Positions 36,401 through 48,174 are shown, numbered from the stretch's first letter. The stretch: DNA of 64,000 nt from Thamnaconus septentrionalis (GCA_009823395.1 CM020509.1:12265001-12329000); one strand, 5' to 3'. Notes: generated by a model not told the origin, from the letters alone. Numbers and translations are program-made.

Positions 36401-39400
36401 CTTTACGAGAAGACAAAGAAAGACTCGAACTAGCGGTGAGTCGTTTGAAACAGGAGCAGATTGGCCTGCGTCAGGACCAAAGGCAGGGAGGCAGCAGCCG
36501 AGGGATTCCAGGCAGTGGCGTCACCACAGAGGAAGAGAGCAGAACAGAAGGAGACACGACACCAAGAGGCCAAACAAACATTGTGCAGGTATTAGAGAAT
36601 GCATATTAACTGCAGCAATAGTTCCATTAGCTGGAAATGCTATGTACTGATATGAAATCATGTCAATACAAATAAACAGAGTGGAAGCTGCCTGATGAGG
36701 GAGATGGAGACGTTGGGATCAGAACTGAAGAGGTCACAGGATGCACTGGCTGAGAGCCGTGAAGAGGTGAGTGATGCATACATGTGATGATGTTTTTTAT
36801 GTGTTTTTATGTGTTTGAAATGAGCTGCTGGAGACAACAATTTCCCTATGGGAATAATTAAAGTATCAATCTATCTATGATTTGTGATGATAAAAGTTTT
36901 AGTTGCTCCTCCAACTGCATCTAGGTGACAAAATAATAATGGGTTTATAGATAAAGTTTACCTTCTTTTTCCTTGTTTTATTTATTCATTTTTAAATTTT
37001 TTTTTTAATGATGAATGTTCAGAACAAAAGACTGCAGAGGGACCTGAACCGCTCGGAGGCCGTGAGAGTGGAGGCGGAGAGGAAGGCGGACCTCACAGCC
37101 GCAGAGGCGACCAAGCTGGCAGATGTCGCCAGTCAGGTGGAGGAAACCACCATTGAAAACAAAAGCCTCACAAACCAGGTAGTTGGGTCATTCACGCTTG
37201 ACGGATTCACATGCAGGAGATCCGAGCAAAAGTGCTATTTTTCGCCAATTTGGTCTCTTTGGGTCTCGTCTGAAGGTGAGGGAGCTTCGCGACAAACTGA
37301 CCAACCTTCTGAGTGAGAAGAGGGACATTGTGTCGTTGAAGACGCAGGTTGAGGAGCAATACAAGATCATTGCAGCACAGCTCAAAGCCAAGGTAGAGAC
37401 ATCTCGCTTTTCATTTAGATCACTTCAACTACTTTGAACTGAACTACTGAACTTAATTTATTGTGCCTCTGTTGTGTGTGTGTGTGTGTGTGTGTAACCT
37501 GACAGACGGTGGCACTAGAAGAACTCAACTCGGAGTACATCTCTCTGAAACGAGGGCCGAGCACCAAAGAGGACGCAGACGCTCTTATTTCACTGAAGGC
37601 ACGGTACAGCGACCTCAAAACGAAGGTGAGTGAACAACCAGTTGTTGGGTTGTGTGTTTGCACCTGAACACATGCTCATGTCCTATCTTTTTTTTTTTTT
37701 TTTTTAACATTTTTATCCATTCTAGTATGATGCACTCCTGAAAACGAGAAGCCAGAATGACCTGGATACGGCTCCACTGAAGGTTGTAGGCATTTAAAAA
37801 AAATCTCTCCACCACTGCATGTTAATCATCCTCAACAGAAGCAGCTTGTGCACTCTGTCAGTGCTCAGATTTGACAGAGGGACTTTTTGTCTTAAAAAAA
37901 AAAACAAACAGGCCAAGCTGTCTTGCCTGGTGGTGAAGTGCCAGGAGAGGAACAGTCTGCTGGCTCAGATGACGGCGTTGATGCACCGACGAGGCTGCGA
38001 GGAACCTTCGCTCGCGCAGCAGGCGCAGCAGCTGCTCACCGACGCCACCTTGCAGGACTACACCGCTGCCTTCTCTCCAGGGAAGAAGAGCCGGGACGGC
38101 AGGCCGGTGTTCTTCTCAAAACCCCGCCACCAGACGTTCTCCATGCTCACAGCACAGCGGGACCAAAATGCATTTAAGGCTCGGCCTAGAGGGGAACGTG
38201 GAGATGCGGAGAGTGAAAAACAATCACCTTTTAACGATGCGGAGCCTGCAAAAAATAACAAAGGCCTCAGTGAGGAGGAGGGAGCGGCGGTGAAGGATGT
38301 CAGCTCACCTGTCGCAGCTTCACCCGCGCCAGAGAGCGCCAGAGGCCTTAACGCGCAGTCGCCTTCTCTTCCGGTGCTAAATGAGGGATTGAACACAGAG
38401 CAGGTGAGGAAACCCCAGCACGTTTGTGTTTAGTGGCCGTGATGGAACATTTCAACCACATCTAAACACGCCTGTTCTCTGTTGATCTCCTTCTCTCTGT
38501 TCCCTCACAGCTCTTGCCCTCAGCTGTTGCACCACTAGAATCAGTCAGTGGAAACAAGACATTCAGGCCGCGTCAAGTGCATGATGATGGGAAGTCCATC
38601 TCAGAAGTGAAGAGCTCACCCAGGCCCTCGCCTAGTCCGAGTCCTGCTCCTGCTCGAGTCTGTCCACGGAGGAGGCTGAGCAGCCCAGAGAAGATCCTGA
38701 ACCTGCACGAGCAACTGCAAAAGGCTTTAGCAAACACGTATCAGGTACTTATGGCTGTGAAACCTTTGGAATATTGAGCTAGCAGGCACTGAGTGGATAT
38801 AAAATGACAAAGACTTTATGATTTTCTTGTTTTTTAGACTTCGGGGAGCAGAGGAAGAAATCAGGAACCCAGGAGAAATCTGTCTTTTTCAGTTTTAGCA
38901 GACGTGGCGCAGAGCTTCGCTGTGAGACACGCTGGCTCCTTCCCAGCAGCCGCTGCTCTCGGCCCAGTGAAGAGCACCTCGGCGGCGGCAGCAGCTGTTG
39001 GCGCAAAGTCGCCAACGCTTTTTAACACCATCACCTCCAGAGCCGCCAGTCTTGGGTTCAGTCCCCCCAGTTTGCTGCAGAACAATCTCAAGTCGAGCGC
39101 TGCGTCTAAATCTACAACATCCGCTCTTCCTCCTCCTCCTCCTCCTCTTCGTCCTCCTCCTGCCGCCACAGCGTCAGACAAACCGCAGGGCGAGGCTGAA
39201 TCTACCTCCAGCTCTGGCGCTGATACAACAACATTCCCGCAACTGGCAAAGAAACACGCCGCCGCCCCTGATAGATCCCACAACGAGCCCGCTGACCCGA
39301 CCACTGCCACTTCCGAGTCGGATCTTTTAAAATGCTCCGACGCAAATTCCAAAACCGCTGCCTCAGGCGCAGCCCCCGAATGGACGTCAGCTGCTGTGGA

Positions 39401-40151
39401 GACTAATAAATTTAACATGGCCTCTAAAATCAATGGTGCTGCCCCTGCTTATGATGGGCTTGCATTTCCTGTAAACTCCAGTCTGGAGTCCGAGGGAAAG
39501 TCCACCGGTGCTGCACAGCCCACCAAGAACACAAGACCCAAGCCAGGTAAAACACAAACATGCAAGTGTTAGAATAATTATAAATTTCGCAGACTATTGC
39601 AGTTTTAAAATGCACATGAAATTTTGTTCGTCTCCAGAAGGTCCTGCCGAAGTTCGTTCTGTGGAGGTTCTGAGGACTGTGGGACAGAGCAGCCTGATGA
39701 TTGGCTGGGAGAGGCCTCCGCTAGATGAGCTGGGCTGCAGTAACGGCACTTTCGTGTATGGATACAGGGTAGGGCTGACCAATCAGAGCTCTCGGAAGGA
39801 TGATGCTTGTATGTTGACCTCGGAGGATACAAAATAGACGTTCCTAATAGGTTTCTGTCATTTTTCAGGTTTTTGTCGATGGGGATTTCCACAAATCTGT
39901 CATGAGCTCCGCGTGCACCAAGGTATCTATTCAGCTGTAGCTGCAGCAGCTGTAAAACATATTGAACTTGATAGCAGCAGTTCATGCACTACACTTTTTT
40001 CCCCCTCTCCCCCACTTCGCAGTGTGTTTTGGAGAACCTGAACCTTAGTGTCCCTGTACGCATCAGTGTCCAGACTCTGGGCTCCAACGGTTTCATATCA
40101 GAAGGCGTCCACGTCGTTTACAGGACTTCAGACCGGACAGAAAACCTCTGA
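33440..40151 (+). CDS. Long coiled-coil protein with C-terminal FN3-like domain (C4orf50-position gene)
   Basis: Function unknown. Exons: 33440-33502, 33830-34651, 34871-35153, 35341-36588, 36680-36766, 37023-37178, 37276-37392, 37506-37625, 37726-37782, 37912-38403, 38511-38744, 38838-39546, 39638-39768, 39869-39922, 40023-40151. It encodes about 1,566 residues. The first 980 or so are almost all charged coiled coil (for example LQHKLHLSRDREQSLQNRIY), with a repeated L-K-x-E-[RK]-[DE]-x-[LVM] unit at about 35.86-36.46 kb. A Ser/Pro/Ala-rich stretch follows (38.1-39.5 kb). The last about 100 residues, over four exons, form a fibronectin-III-like domain of the RIM-binding-protein type (LMIGWERPPLDELGCSNGTF; VYGYRVFVDGDFHKS). 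Most introns are phase 0; one (39546/39638) is phase 1. Exon 34871-35153 is one base too long for its flanking phases (frame break near 35045). Human C4orf50 lies next to JAKMIP1, so orthology is likely by position. The start is the first ATG in frame; coding sequence further upstream is possible. Confidence 0.8.
34782..34796 (+). promoter_or_regulatory. CTCF-like site in an intron of the coiled-coil gene
   Basis: ACCAGCAGGCGGCAGCAG fits the CTCF core pattern CCASNAGRNGGCRS. Called by eye only. Confidence 0.3.
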
Positions 40152-40365
40152 CTGTCAGCCTTTTAACAGCAAAGGTACAAATATGTTTGAACATTTTGAA
40201 ATCAAGTTAAAGTATTTACTTTTGATAATATATATGTATTTTTCTAATTTATAGTATTCATGATGTTGTTTTAACATCTTGTGCATTCAAAGTTCCATAT
40301 CATGCATACTCACGTTACCAATGTTTTTGTTTTTTTTTACCAATGCCATGTGTCCATAGTCTGTA

Positions 40366-40371
40366 AATAAA
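40366..40371 (+). terminator. AATAAA of the coiled-coil/FN3 gene
   Basis: CTGTAAATAAACTCC lies 215 bp after the TGA stop at 40149-40151. A second AATAAA is at 41378-41383 and a third near 41610, so longer 3' ends are possible. Confidence 0.45.
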
Positions 40372-41770
40372 CTCCTAGTAAATGATGAACAACCTCACAT
40401 TATTATCTATTCTGAAAATGTGTGCCCACTTATATCCACCCTTCTGAAGATATAAAAGTCAAACTTGACAGTATAGTTTCTATTTTTAACAGAGGGCAAA
40501 CAGACACCATTTGATTCGTGTGTGTGTGTGTGTGTGTGCGTGTCCTTCAGCTCACAGCCATCTCGGGCCACAGCCCTCCGAGGGAGCGCTCCGCCCTACA
40601 CCTCAGCAGACAGCACGGGTCGTCATCATCTGAGTGCTGGAAAACCTTCAGGCTTCGGGTTCACCAGCACCAACCGTCTGATCTCATCTGATGTCGTCAT
40701 TACAGCAAGAGGCTGCGGAATGTCAGCGATAATCACTTCAAGATGTCAAAAGCAAAACAAATATGTCAGATTTACAAAAGTGAACCAACAGGTAAAGATG
40801 AATAAGTCTTTTTTTTTTTTTGTACTGGAAGAAGTTCCTGTTCTTGGACTCACCTCTTATCATGGAGTCGTGGAGGAAAGGCCAGACTGGCTGCCAACCA
40901 CCACATCCTGAAACAAGTGTTACTTCGTGATCACCCACATGAAGCCAGGGTGCGACAGCTTGGCAAAAGCTGCCTGAAGAACTGATCTCTCACCCGAGGC
41001 GCTGGAAGGATGAGCGCGCTCCATGTTCAAACACTGTGTAAAACATGTGGCTTCAAAAGCCTGGCCTGACTCTTCGGCTGAAAGGACGTTTCACTGTTCG
41101 AGATCTGGTTTAATGTGTTGATGCAGCATCAGACCCTGACGTCAGCTTACTTGATTTTTACACACAAAGCCAAATATGAGAGAAGATCATTTCCCTCCAA
41201 AGACTCATCTGCTCTATTCTTTTTCCTTACACAAATTATCATCACAGAGGCCAGATACTATTTTAATTTTCAAATTTGCACACCATGCTTATTATCTCTT
41301 CTATAATCTTAAAGATGAAATGGAAAAAAAATATTATCACAGTTATTTTTTTGCACAGATTATAATATAAATATGCCAATAAAACACAGAATATATGTTT
41401 TGTGACACTTTTTTCGCACCTATATATGTTATGATTGCACGCTCGCGCTATTTTGTTTTATACGAGGCTCACAATGTGCTATATGATATTCTTTTGCTAC
41501 TTAACATATGTACAGGTGTTGAGTGACTATGGTGCATCAAAGGTATTTTTCTATCGGTGATTGAAAATATTGTTTTCTTCCCAATGATTCCTTCTGAGTG
41601 TGTACATAAAATAAATGTTTATATTGTCATTTCATTCTATCGTGTAAACTGGGATTGATATAGAAAGTGTGTGTGTTGCTTTACTTTACAAACTCTTGAT
41701 CACATAAATCCAAATATGCATTTTTGGAAAGCAGCCACAAATTTCCTCACTTGGATAGAAACACTTCCCT
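40372..41770. other. Spacer / possible extended 3' UTR
   Basis: AT-rich with a (TG)n run near 40520-40540 and two further AATAAA motifs. The open frame at 40522-40911 begins inside the repeat and shows no family features. Confidence 0.45.
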
Positions 41771-41781
41771 CTAATGAACAC

Positions 41782-41796
41782 TAGGTGGCAGCCGTT
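41782..41796 (+). promoter_or_regulatory. CTCF-like site between the C4orf50-like gene and kcnip1
   Basis: ACACTAGGTGGCAGC matches the CTCF core pattern closely. It lies at the left edge of a GC-richer, promoter-like patch (41800-42110). Called by eye only. Confidence 0.35.
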
Positions 41797-42056
41797 ACCT
41801 GATGCTTTGGCGAATTCGCTGTCGGAGGGACAGAAGTGTAGCTGGAAGTGCGTGTTGCTGAGCGGCGTGCAAAGTCATTTCCGGAGTGACCCTCAAAACA
41901 ACTTACTGCCCAACCTGGCGTTCAATACAGAGCAGGCACCGCACCAAGAGTCATAGAAGTCGCCGCTGCAGCAGCTTTAAGAAAGAAACTCAATAATCAG
42001 CTGCGCGGCTGCAGCGCTCAGCAGTTCCGACGAGTCCGCCGAGGAAGCCATCGCGC

Positions 42057-42477
42057 ATGATCAGCAGAAAGACACCCAGGTGCACTGACTGCAGAGTTTC
42101 TCCAGAGGTTAGTGTGTTTTCAAGAGCAAACGGCGCCCGAACACAAATCACGCTGTTGATAAATAAACCGAGTTAGGGAAACTTTAGGGATTGGAGGCAC
42201 CTTTATGACACGAATGAACTAGTGAGAAATGGAAAAAGTTCATCATTTCCCTCTTTTGCTTTCCCTACTTTCTGCAAAGCAGAGAAAGCGCCGTCCGTCC
42301 CTTTGTGATGTCATGAAGAGCACTGATAACTCTACCAGGTTAGTGTCAACACCATCAGCCAAGTGTTTTCTCGGACGGTCTTCAGCTTCAGGAAGAAAGA
42401 ATGAAACAAAAACAATTCATGCAGAAGAAACAGAGGGCGAACAGGTGCAAGGCTGTTCCACTGACACACTTGCATGA
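42057..42477 (+). CDS. Candidate two-exon small gene, unrecognised
   Basis: An ATG at 42057 opens 17 codons (MISRKTPRCTDCRVSPE) to a donor CCAGAG|GTTAGT at 42107. After a 172-bp gap, a pyrimidine-rich acceptor (CTTTCCCTACTTTCTGCAAAG) opens in the same phase at 42280 with QRKRRPSLCDVMKSTDNS and runs to TGA at 42475-42477. The joined product would be 82 residues, basic and Ser/Thr-rich, with no recognised domain. A GC-rich upstream patch and a CTCF-like site could mark a promoter. It could equally be an untranslated leader of kcnip1 or chance. Confidence 0.2.
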
Positions 42478-42641
42478 AGTCAAGAAATACCTCTGACAGA
42501 AGGTATTATCTGGGACAATATAGTATACAGGCCATCTAGAAAAAGCCTGCTTTGACTTTCTGCTTGACCCAGCTGCATCCACACTGAGCTCAGACCCACA
42601 TGACTCTCATTACAATCTCCAGGGCGACTCACCTTCATTAT

Positions 42642-42678
<37 letters not shown>

Positions 42679-42827
42679 ATTTGCACCCTTGGGTGAAGTG
42701 CGTGTGTCTTGTTTACATGAGTTAATGACCCCGGTGTTAATTAATTTTCCGTGCTGGATGTTAATGATGCCAAAGCTTGGGCTCTGGTTTTTCACATATA
42801 AGCCAGAGCGGGGGCACCACATGGGAG

Positions 42828-42862
<35 letters not shown>

Positions 42863-42992
42863 TGAAGGGGGGACCTCTCGTATATTAAAAAAAGGAAAGA
42901 AAGAAAGAAAGAGGGGGGAAGAGGACTCTTGATCTGTTAGATCTGTTACAGAAATAACTATGAAAACACAGCTGGGTCCGAGTTTCTGATTG

Positions 42993-43032
<40 letters not shown>

Positions 43033-46000
43033 GATTTGTGGGTCGGCTTGAGTTGTGGGCTGGGATTGGGTTTTGAGGTTTCTGGAACAAGAGTGTCAGA
43101 TGAGACGCCGTCTTGTCACTCTGTCGCTGCCACTGACACCCTGAGCGCCCTGCGGCTGCAGCTGGGCGTCGTCGACTCCACGACTCGGCTGCTGGACCTC
43201 CGGGGCCGCGGCCTCCTGCTCACACACCTAAGGATGGGCTCTAAAAGGGGATTGGTCCTGCTGCTGCTGCGGCCGGCCAGATGGGGCTTGACGCTGCAAG
43301 GTGTTTGTTGTGTTTTCTTTTTTTTTATTTGTTTGTGCTGGAGATCTACTATCCCTGTTGTCCTTGTTTGTGTGTCGCTTCAGGCGTGTGGGTGTGATAA
43401 GCTCGGACGGATAATGTCATATTATGCAGACAGATGCATAACGTGCTAAAAATGCCGCTGCGTGGAAGACGGCACTCACGGCTGAGCGCTCTGCCTGCTG
43501 CGCGGCTGCAGATTTTGCACCGTGTCTCTGTCTTGTCAGCGGTTGTGTGACGCCTTGCTTTCATTCCAACCCCTGTGTCTGCGTCTGTCGCTGCGGCTGC
43601 ATCGGCTCCATCGCTGCCTCCGTTACATGTTTAGAGGCGAGGTGCTATCGGAGCGTGCAGCCGGCCGCCGCTGATTCAATTCTGACAGCTTTTCACAGCC
43701 ATCTCCTCCCTTTTTTTGTCTCTTTTTTCTGCCCATCGTGTCTTTTTTCTCTCTTCGCACTCACCCAGCTCTCTTGTGTCGTCCCCCGCTCCCTCCGTCT
43801 TTTCTTTACCCTTCTGTGGTTATTTCTACCTCCATAAAGCTCCTTTCCCTGCTTGTTTGCATTTTCTTTATGCACCCTAATCGCCACCTTACACCTTCCA
43901 CCAACCCTGATCCGAAACCGTTGTCTTCATATGCACTGTATGTATTTTCATCTTTCTCTGTAAAGAACCATATGCACGATGCTGTAAAGAAAGCAAATTG
44001 CAAACCCTGTTGAGGTTCATTTTTGCTTTTCCTCTGCTTCTGATGCCCCTCTTGATGTATCATCCTTCTTGTTCTTGCTGTGAAGTCAGCGGGAAAAGAT
44101 TCCAGCAGATATATGAGGGCGCAAACTGACCTCCGGCTCTTTATGTAAATGTAAACATTGATTATGAGCCAAGCAAAACACTCAAGTTATTTATATTTTA
44201 TACCCAAACAGCTTCAGTTGTGGCAGATCGCGGTTTTCTCGGGGGCAGGACAGGGCAATTTTCTCCGCTATACAACAAGCTTGAAGGCCACAGTGGAGAT
44301 GATAAAAACAAAACAAAACTGCCCTTTAGCAGGCGGGAACCTTGAGTGTATTCCGCCTCTTAATTAAGGGTGGAAGGCATCAGGCAGAAATGGGGCAGAG
44401 ATGAGTGAGAGCAGAAGACAGAGCGGCAAACATATACTGCCGATGTACTTCTCGCTCAATCCCCAACCAATAGATCCCTTTGAAATGTTACACATGGGCG
44501 TTTAATTTTAATTTTTCCATTAAATTTTAAGCACTTTATATGCTGTTTATTGCTGCCTTCTGTAATCACAATCTATTTCCAAGCGGGGCTGGGGGGAGAT
44601 GGAGGGGGGGTGAAAAAAAGAAGGAGACTTTCATCACTTTGAGCAGACCGTTGTTATAAAAGCATCAACCAAAGCAGCTTCTAATTTGGGAAGAGACAAG
44701 CAATTATCTGCTATTACATCCCCGAATCTGTGTGCAAAGGCAAGCCTAATCTCATTAATCATGAACAATGGGGGCGGTAATAGAGGAGCGTGTTTATGCA
44801 AATTCTCCAGCGCTGCAATCTCCTTCATGCTTAATGGCCAAAACAGCGGCGCTGCCTCGGAAAACAATCTGCCTCCTTCCTTTATTTCCTCTGTCAACTC
44901 TTTCACTCTCTTCACTTTCTGCCCCGCGTCTTCTCTTCACCCCCCACCCATCACTGCCCACTGTCTTCCCACTTTGATAAAAGTGTGCACCAGACCGTTC
45001 AGAGTGGAAAAGTATTGATCCCCCCAACCTGCTTTCAAAACCCCTTTTCTGTTGGACGGCAGATCAGTCCTGGCACGACCGGAGGCCCCGAGTCTTTTTT
45101 TTTTTTTTTTTTTTACCCTGCACTCTGTTAGCAGGCTGCCCCTCCATTGGCTCCTCCTGCTTTTATATGCCTTTCATTTGCATTTTTATTGTTTCATTGC
45201 TTGCCTTGCTCTGCAGCTCTTGCTCTCCCCCCCAAAGCGTCTGTTTACATCTATTTCCTCATTTCTCCTCCTCTTGGCTTTGCCATTATTACCCTGTTTT
45301 GCGGTTCCGGGCTAAATATAGCTCGAGGACACTATAAGATTACGGTCCTGCAACATCTTTCTTGTACCTCCTTTTCTTTTTAACCCCTTTCCAGACATTT
45401 CTTTTGGAATATTATGCAAATTATAATAATGGCTGCGTGCCACAGGCCTGGCCGAGGTGTTAATCAGAGGGTCACGCCATCCATTACTGCGAGTAGTTGG
45501 ACACAACTTGACCAGTTGGTTGACAGGGTTACTGATTAGCTGAGATCGCAGCCATGGAGGTCAGTGAAGTTCTTCACAGAGGTGATTTATGAAAACCGCT
45601 AAAAGGAAACTACGAGAACGCTTTTATTTCAGTTTTGACCCTTTATGAGGGATTAATTGCATTTCCTGCATCACATTTCTGTCCACGGTTCTTGTTGCCG
45701 GCAGCTCTGAGTGCTCAGACACCGTAAACAACGTGCAAAAATAGCTTTGAAATAGGATTAGTGGTTATTATTATATGCCTTTTGCCCCCTTTCGCTGTAA
45801 TCTGGAGATTTTAGAATCCTTCATTGTCATTATCACACATAATATTATAAGGCAACACTGTGAGACATCTGAAATGAACGTGTGCACAAACAGGGCTACA
45901 GTGTTTTAAAAAAAAAATACTTTGTGTACCTTACACTCCGAGCCTACGCAACTGCTGGGCAGCATGAATTATTAAAACGTGTATACACATTCGAACCAAA

Positions 46001-46900
46001 TACTGTACTCGTGAGCTGTGTGTAATAAAGCCGTCATGTTTATATGAAATGCAGACTAATGGAATTCATAATGAACTCGGTTGAACAAAGTCGGTTGCAT
46101 TGTGCCATAACAGGGCATATGTCAAAATAATGAGGCCGGTCAGCCTAATGAGATACGTCTGTTTTTAAATTTGGTATCAGTCATGCCCTGATATTCTCCA
46201 CCGCTGTTTCACTGTATAAGGAGGCTTATACTGCAGGTCTCCAAACAGCTTCCAAGTTTCCACCGTCAAAAGCTTGAGATAAAGAAGATAAATGGTGGAT
46301 GGAACCGTATGAATCAAAAGCATTAGTATTGTATGCACTGATATTCAAAGTTATCAGCAGGTCCCTTCTGTTTGGTATCACCCGGACAAAGTTTGTCACG
46401 ACGACAGAAAGCCAAATCAGCTGTGTTGATGCTAAAGGGAAAAAATGAATGGCACGCAGCTCAGGTTATTAGCTGATATTTATCTGTTACACGGGCTTTG
46501 GGAGGGCTTGACAGAGGAGTGCGTGCGCGTGTGTTTGTGCGTGCATCTGTGTGTTTGCCTAGCGAGAGCGAGAAGCGAGACAGAGAGCGAGCGCAGTGTG
46601 TTTGCGCTGCTTTGTGGGGAGCTGTCTATTGTCACTGGTGCTGAAAGTGGATTACAGCTCCCCACTTAAAAGGAGAGGATAAATTCGATAAGCGAGAGGG
46701 GAGAAGAGGGGAAAAACAGTGGGGGGGGGATAAGAGGCGGGAAGCTGAAGGAGAGCAAAGAGGGACTGGGATTGCTGCACTCGCCTCACTTCCAGAAGCT
46801 CCAGGAAAAAGAAAAAAAAAAAAACAAGTTTCGGGGGGGAAACTTGGAAAGTAAGAGAGTCCTGCTGAACGATGCTGCTCTTCAGTCCTCCTGGCTCGGC
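42478..46900. other. Non-coding region upstream of kcnip1 first exon A
   Basis: No supported exon. Contains (CA)n at 42644-42678, (TG)n at 42831-42859 and 42995-43030, and a poly(T) at about 45094-45114. The part from 44.1 to 46.1 kb is rich in TAAT and ATGCAAAT motifs and almost free of simple repeats, which is the look of a conserved enhancer block; conservation itself cannot be tested here. The GC-rich open stretch at 43094-43310 shows no family features. Confidence 0.45.
44765..45421. promoter_or_regulatory. Cluster of POU octamers with SOX and homeodomain motifs (candidate enhancer)
   Basis: Three perfect octamers lie within about 630 bp: ATGCAAAT at 44796-44803, ATTTGCAT (inverse) at 45176-45183 and ATGCAAAT at 45414-45421. 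AACAATGG (SOX-like, 44764-44771) lies 25 bp before the first, CTCATTAATCATG just upstream, and ATTGTTTC beside the second. The block is 1.9-2.5 kb upstream of kcnip1 exon A. Confidence 0.3.
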
Positions 46901-46937
46901 TTTTTAGTTCTTTATCCTCCTTCCTCTTCCTCTGCGC

Positions 46938-46940
<3 letters not shown>

Positions 46941-46974
<34 letters not shown>
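46941..46974. repeat. (CA)n microsatellite in kcnip1 5' region
   Basis: About 17 perfect CA units lie about 310 bp upstream of the exon A start codon. A (TC)n run follows at about 47096-47122, ending in a possible acceptor (GTCTCCCCGCAG). Confidence 0.85.
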
Positions 46975-46977
<3 letters not shown>

Positions 46978-47090
46978 CAAACTGTCACTAATTTGGTTAC
47001 ACTCACATGGGGAGGAGGAGGAGGAGGACGAGTTGGGAAATCCGGGGGAGATCACCATTTCTCTGTTTTTCTCTCACTCTCTCTTTCCCT

Positions 47091-47127
<37 letters not shown>

Positions 47128-47287
47128 CTCCCCGCAGCTCGACAGGGCGAAAGGCGTCGCAGCTCAGAGAGCGCTCGCTCCTCCCGCGGCTTCCTGCGCG
47201 GCGACCAGGACACAGAGTGGGAAGACGCTCGGACCCTGGCGCCGCTGCGGCTGTGCTGAGCCCGCCGTGTCCCGGTTGGCGGCCAGG

Positions 47288-47375
47288 ATGACGGGATGTG
47301 CCAAGCGCTGCAAGCAGGGGATGGTCAAGTTCGCTCTGTCCCTGCACAAACTGGTCACCGGAACTCTCATCAAAG
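47288..47375 (+). CDS. kcnip1: Kv channel-interacting protein 1, alternative first exon A (partial gene)
   Basis: KChIPs are EF-hand calcium sensors that assemble with Kv4 potassium channels; alternative first exons set membrane targeting and channel effects. This exon encodes 29 residues beginning MTGCAKRCKQGMVKFALSLH and ending KLVTGTLIK, then one base before CAAAG|GTAGGA (phase 1). It matches the recalled human KCNIP1 alternative start (M-S-G-C-S-K-R-C-K...KFA...TGTL-S-K) at about 18 of 29 positions, and the similar KCNIP4 start less well (about 15). The human exon also ends in a split Asp codon. Two cysteines in a basic context could be palmitoylated (inference). The EF-hand exons lie beyond the right edge. 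A GC-rich leader with CA, GAG and TC runs precedes the ATG. Confidence 0.75.
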
Positions 47376-48174
47376 GTAGGAGCCGCATCTTAATCTGTCC
47401 ATCTTTTTCTGTTTTGCCTTCGCACGTGTGAAAGAAAGTTGTTTTTCAAATTTGTTTGTTGTTGTTGCCAGTCCTGCTCACACAGACAAAGTGGAAGCTA
47501 AAGTCTAATCCAGTCCATCTTTCATCTTCAGCTCTCGCAACTCTTTATATTTTTTTCTTCCTTGCGCAGTTCTCTTGTCTGCAGTTGACCTCGTTCTGTT
47601 GGCAATATGCTGGAGAGCGCCGAGCCAAGCAGACAGAGATGAAGGCAGTAAGCAGCTAATACGGCACAGAGAGATAAAGTTGATATAGAGTGCCGTGTGT
47701 GTGTGTCTGTGTACGTGCGTGCGCGCGTGTGTTGAATGTGCACAATAAAGACGCGCCTGTGTGGCAACGTGGACGAGGAGCCGCGCGCTGCCGAGCTTCA
47801 CTGTTGGGCTTTATTCATCCTGATTTCGTGTGTGTGTGTATGTGTGTGTTTGTGTTTGTGTGTGTGGTTCCGCATTTTGCGAGTGCTAATATTAGAAACG
47901 GACTCTGCTCGTGTGTGTAACATGTAAAGTGGTTACTTTCAAGAGAAAAAAAACACTTTTGAACAGCGACGGAGATCCGCACAAAGCCACGTGTGCAGCA
48001 CAGCAGCAGCAGCAGCCTGCAGGCGCACGGAGACACACACACACACACACACACATGCACTACTACTTACAGTATAATAGTCTTTGAGTCGATTGACATT
48101 ATGTCCACAGGGAGAGCAAACATCAAAGAAGCCAGTTGCCCGTACAGTAGATGCATAAAGACCCACTGAAAAAT

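Noticed and set aside
38861..39572. Minus-strand 190-codon frame
   Set aside because: It is antisense to the Ser/Pro/Ala-rich exon of the C4orf50-like gene, which has matching splice phases on the plus strand.
40522..40911. 129-codon frame after the C4orf50-like stop
   Set aside because: It starts inside a GT repeat, has no splice phase linking it to the gene, and lies past the AATAAA at 40366.
43094..43310. GC-rich open stretch resembling an exon
   Set aside because: No acceptor fits and no family resemblance exists. The frame begins inside a TG repeat.
47288..47375. Assignment of the KChIP exons to kcnip4
   Set aside because: Human KCNIP4 lies on 4p, which would fit gene order better, but the exon A sequence matches the KCNIP1 start better. 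Exon B (MG-VMGTFS) matches only the KCNIP1 start as I recall it. Kept as the main alternative.
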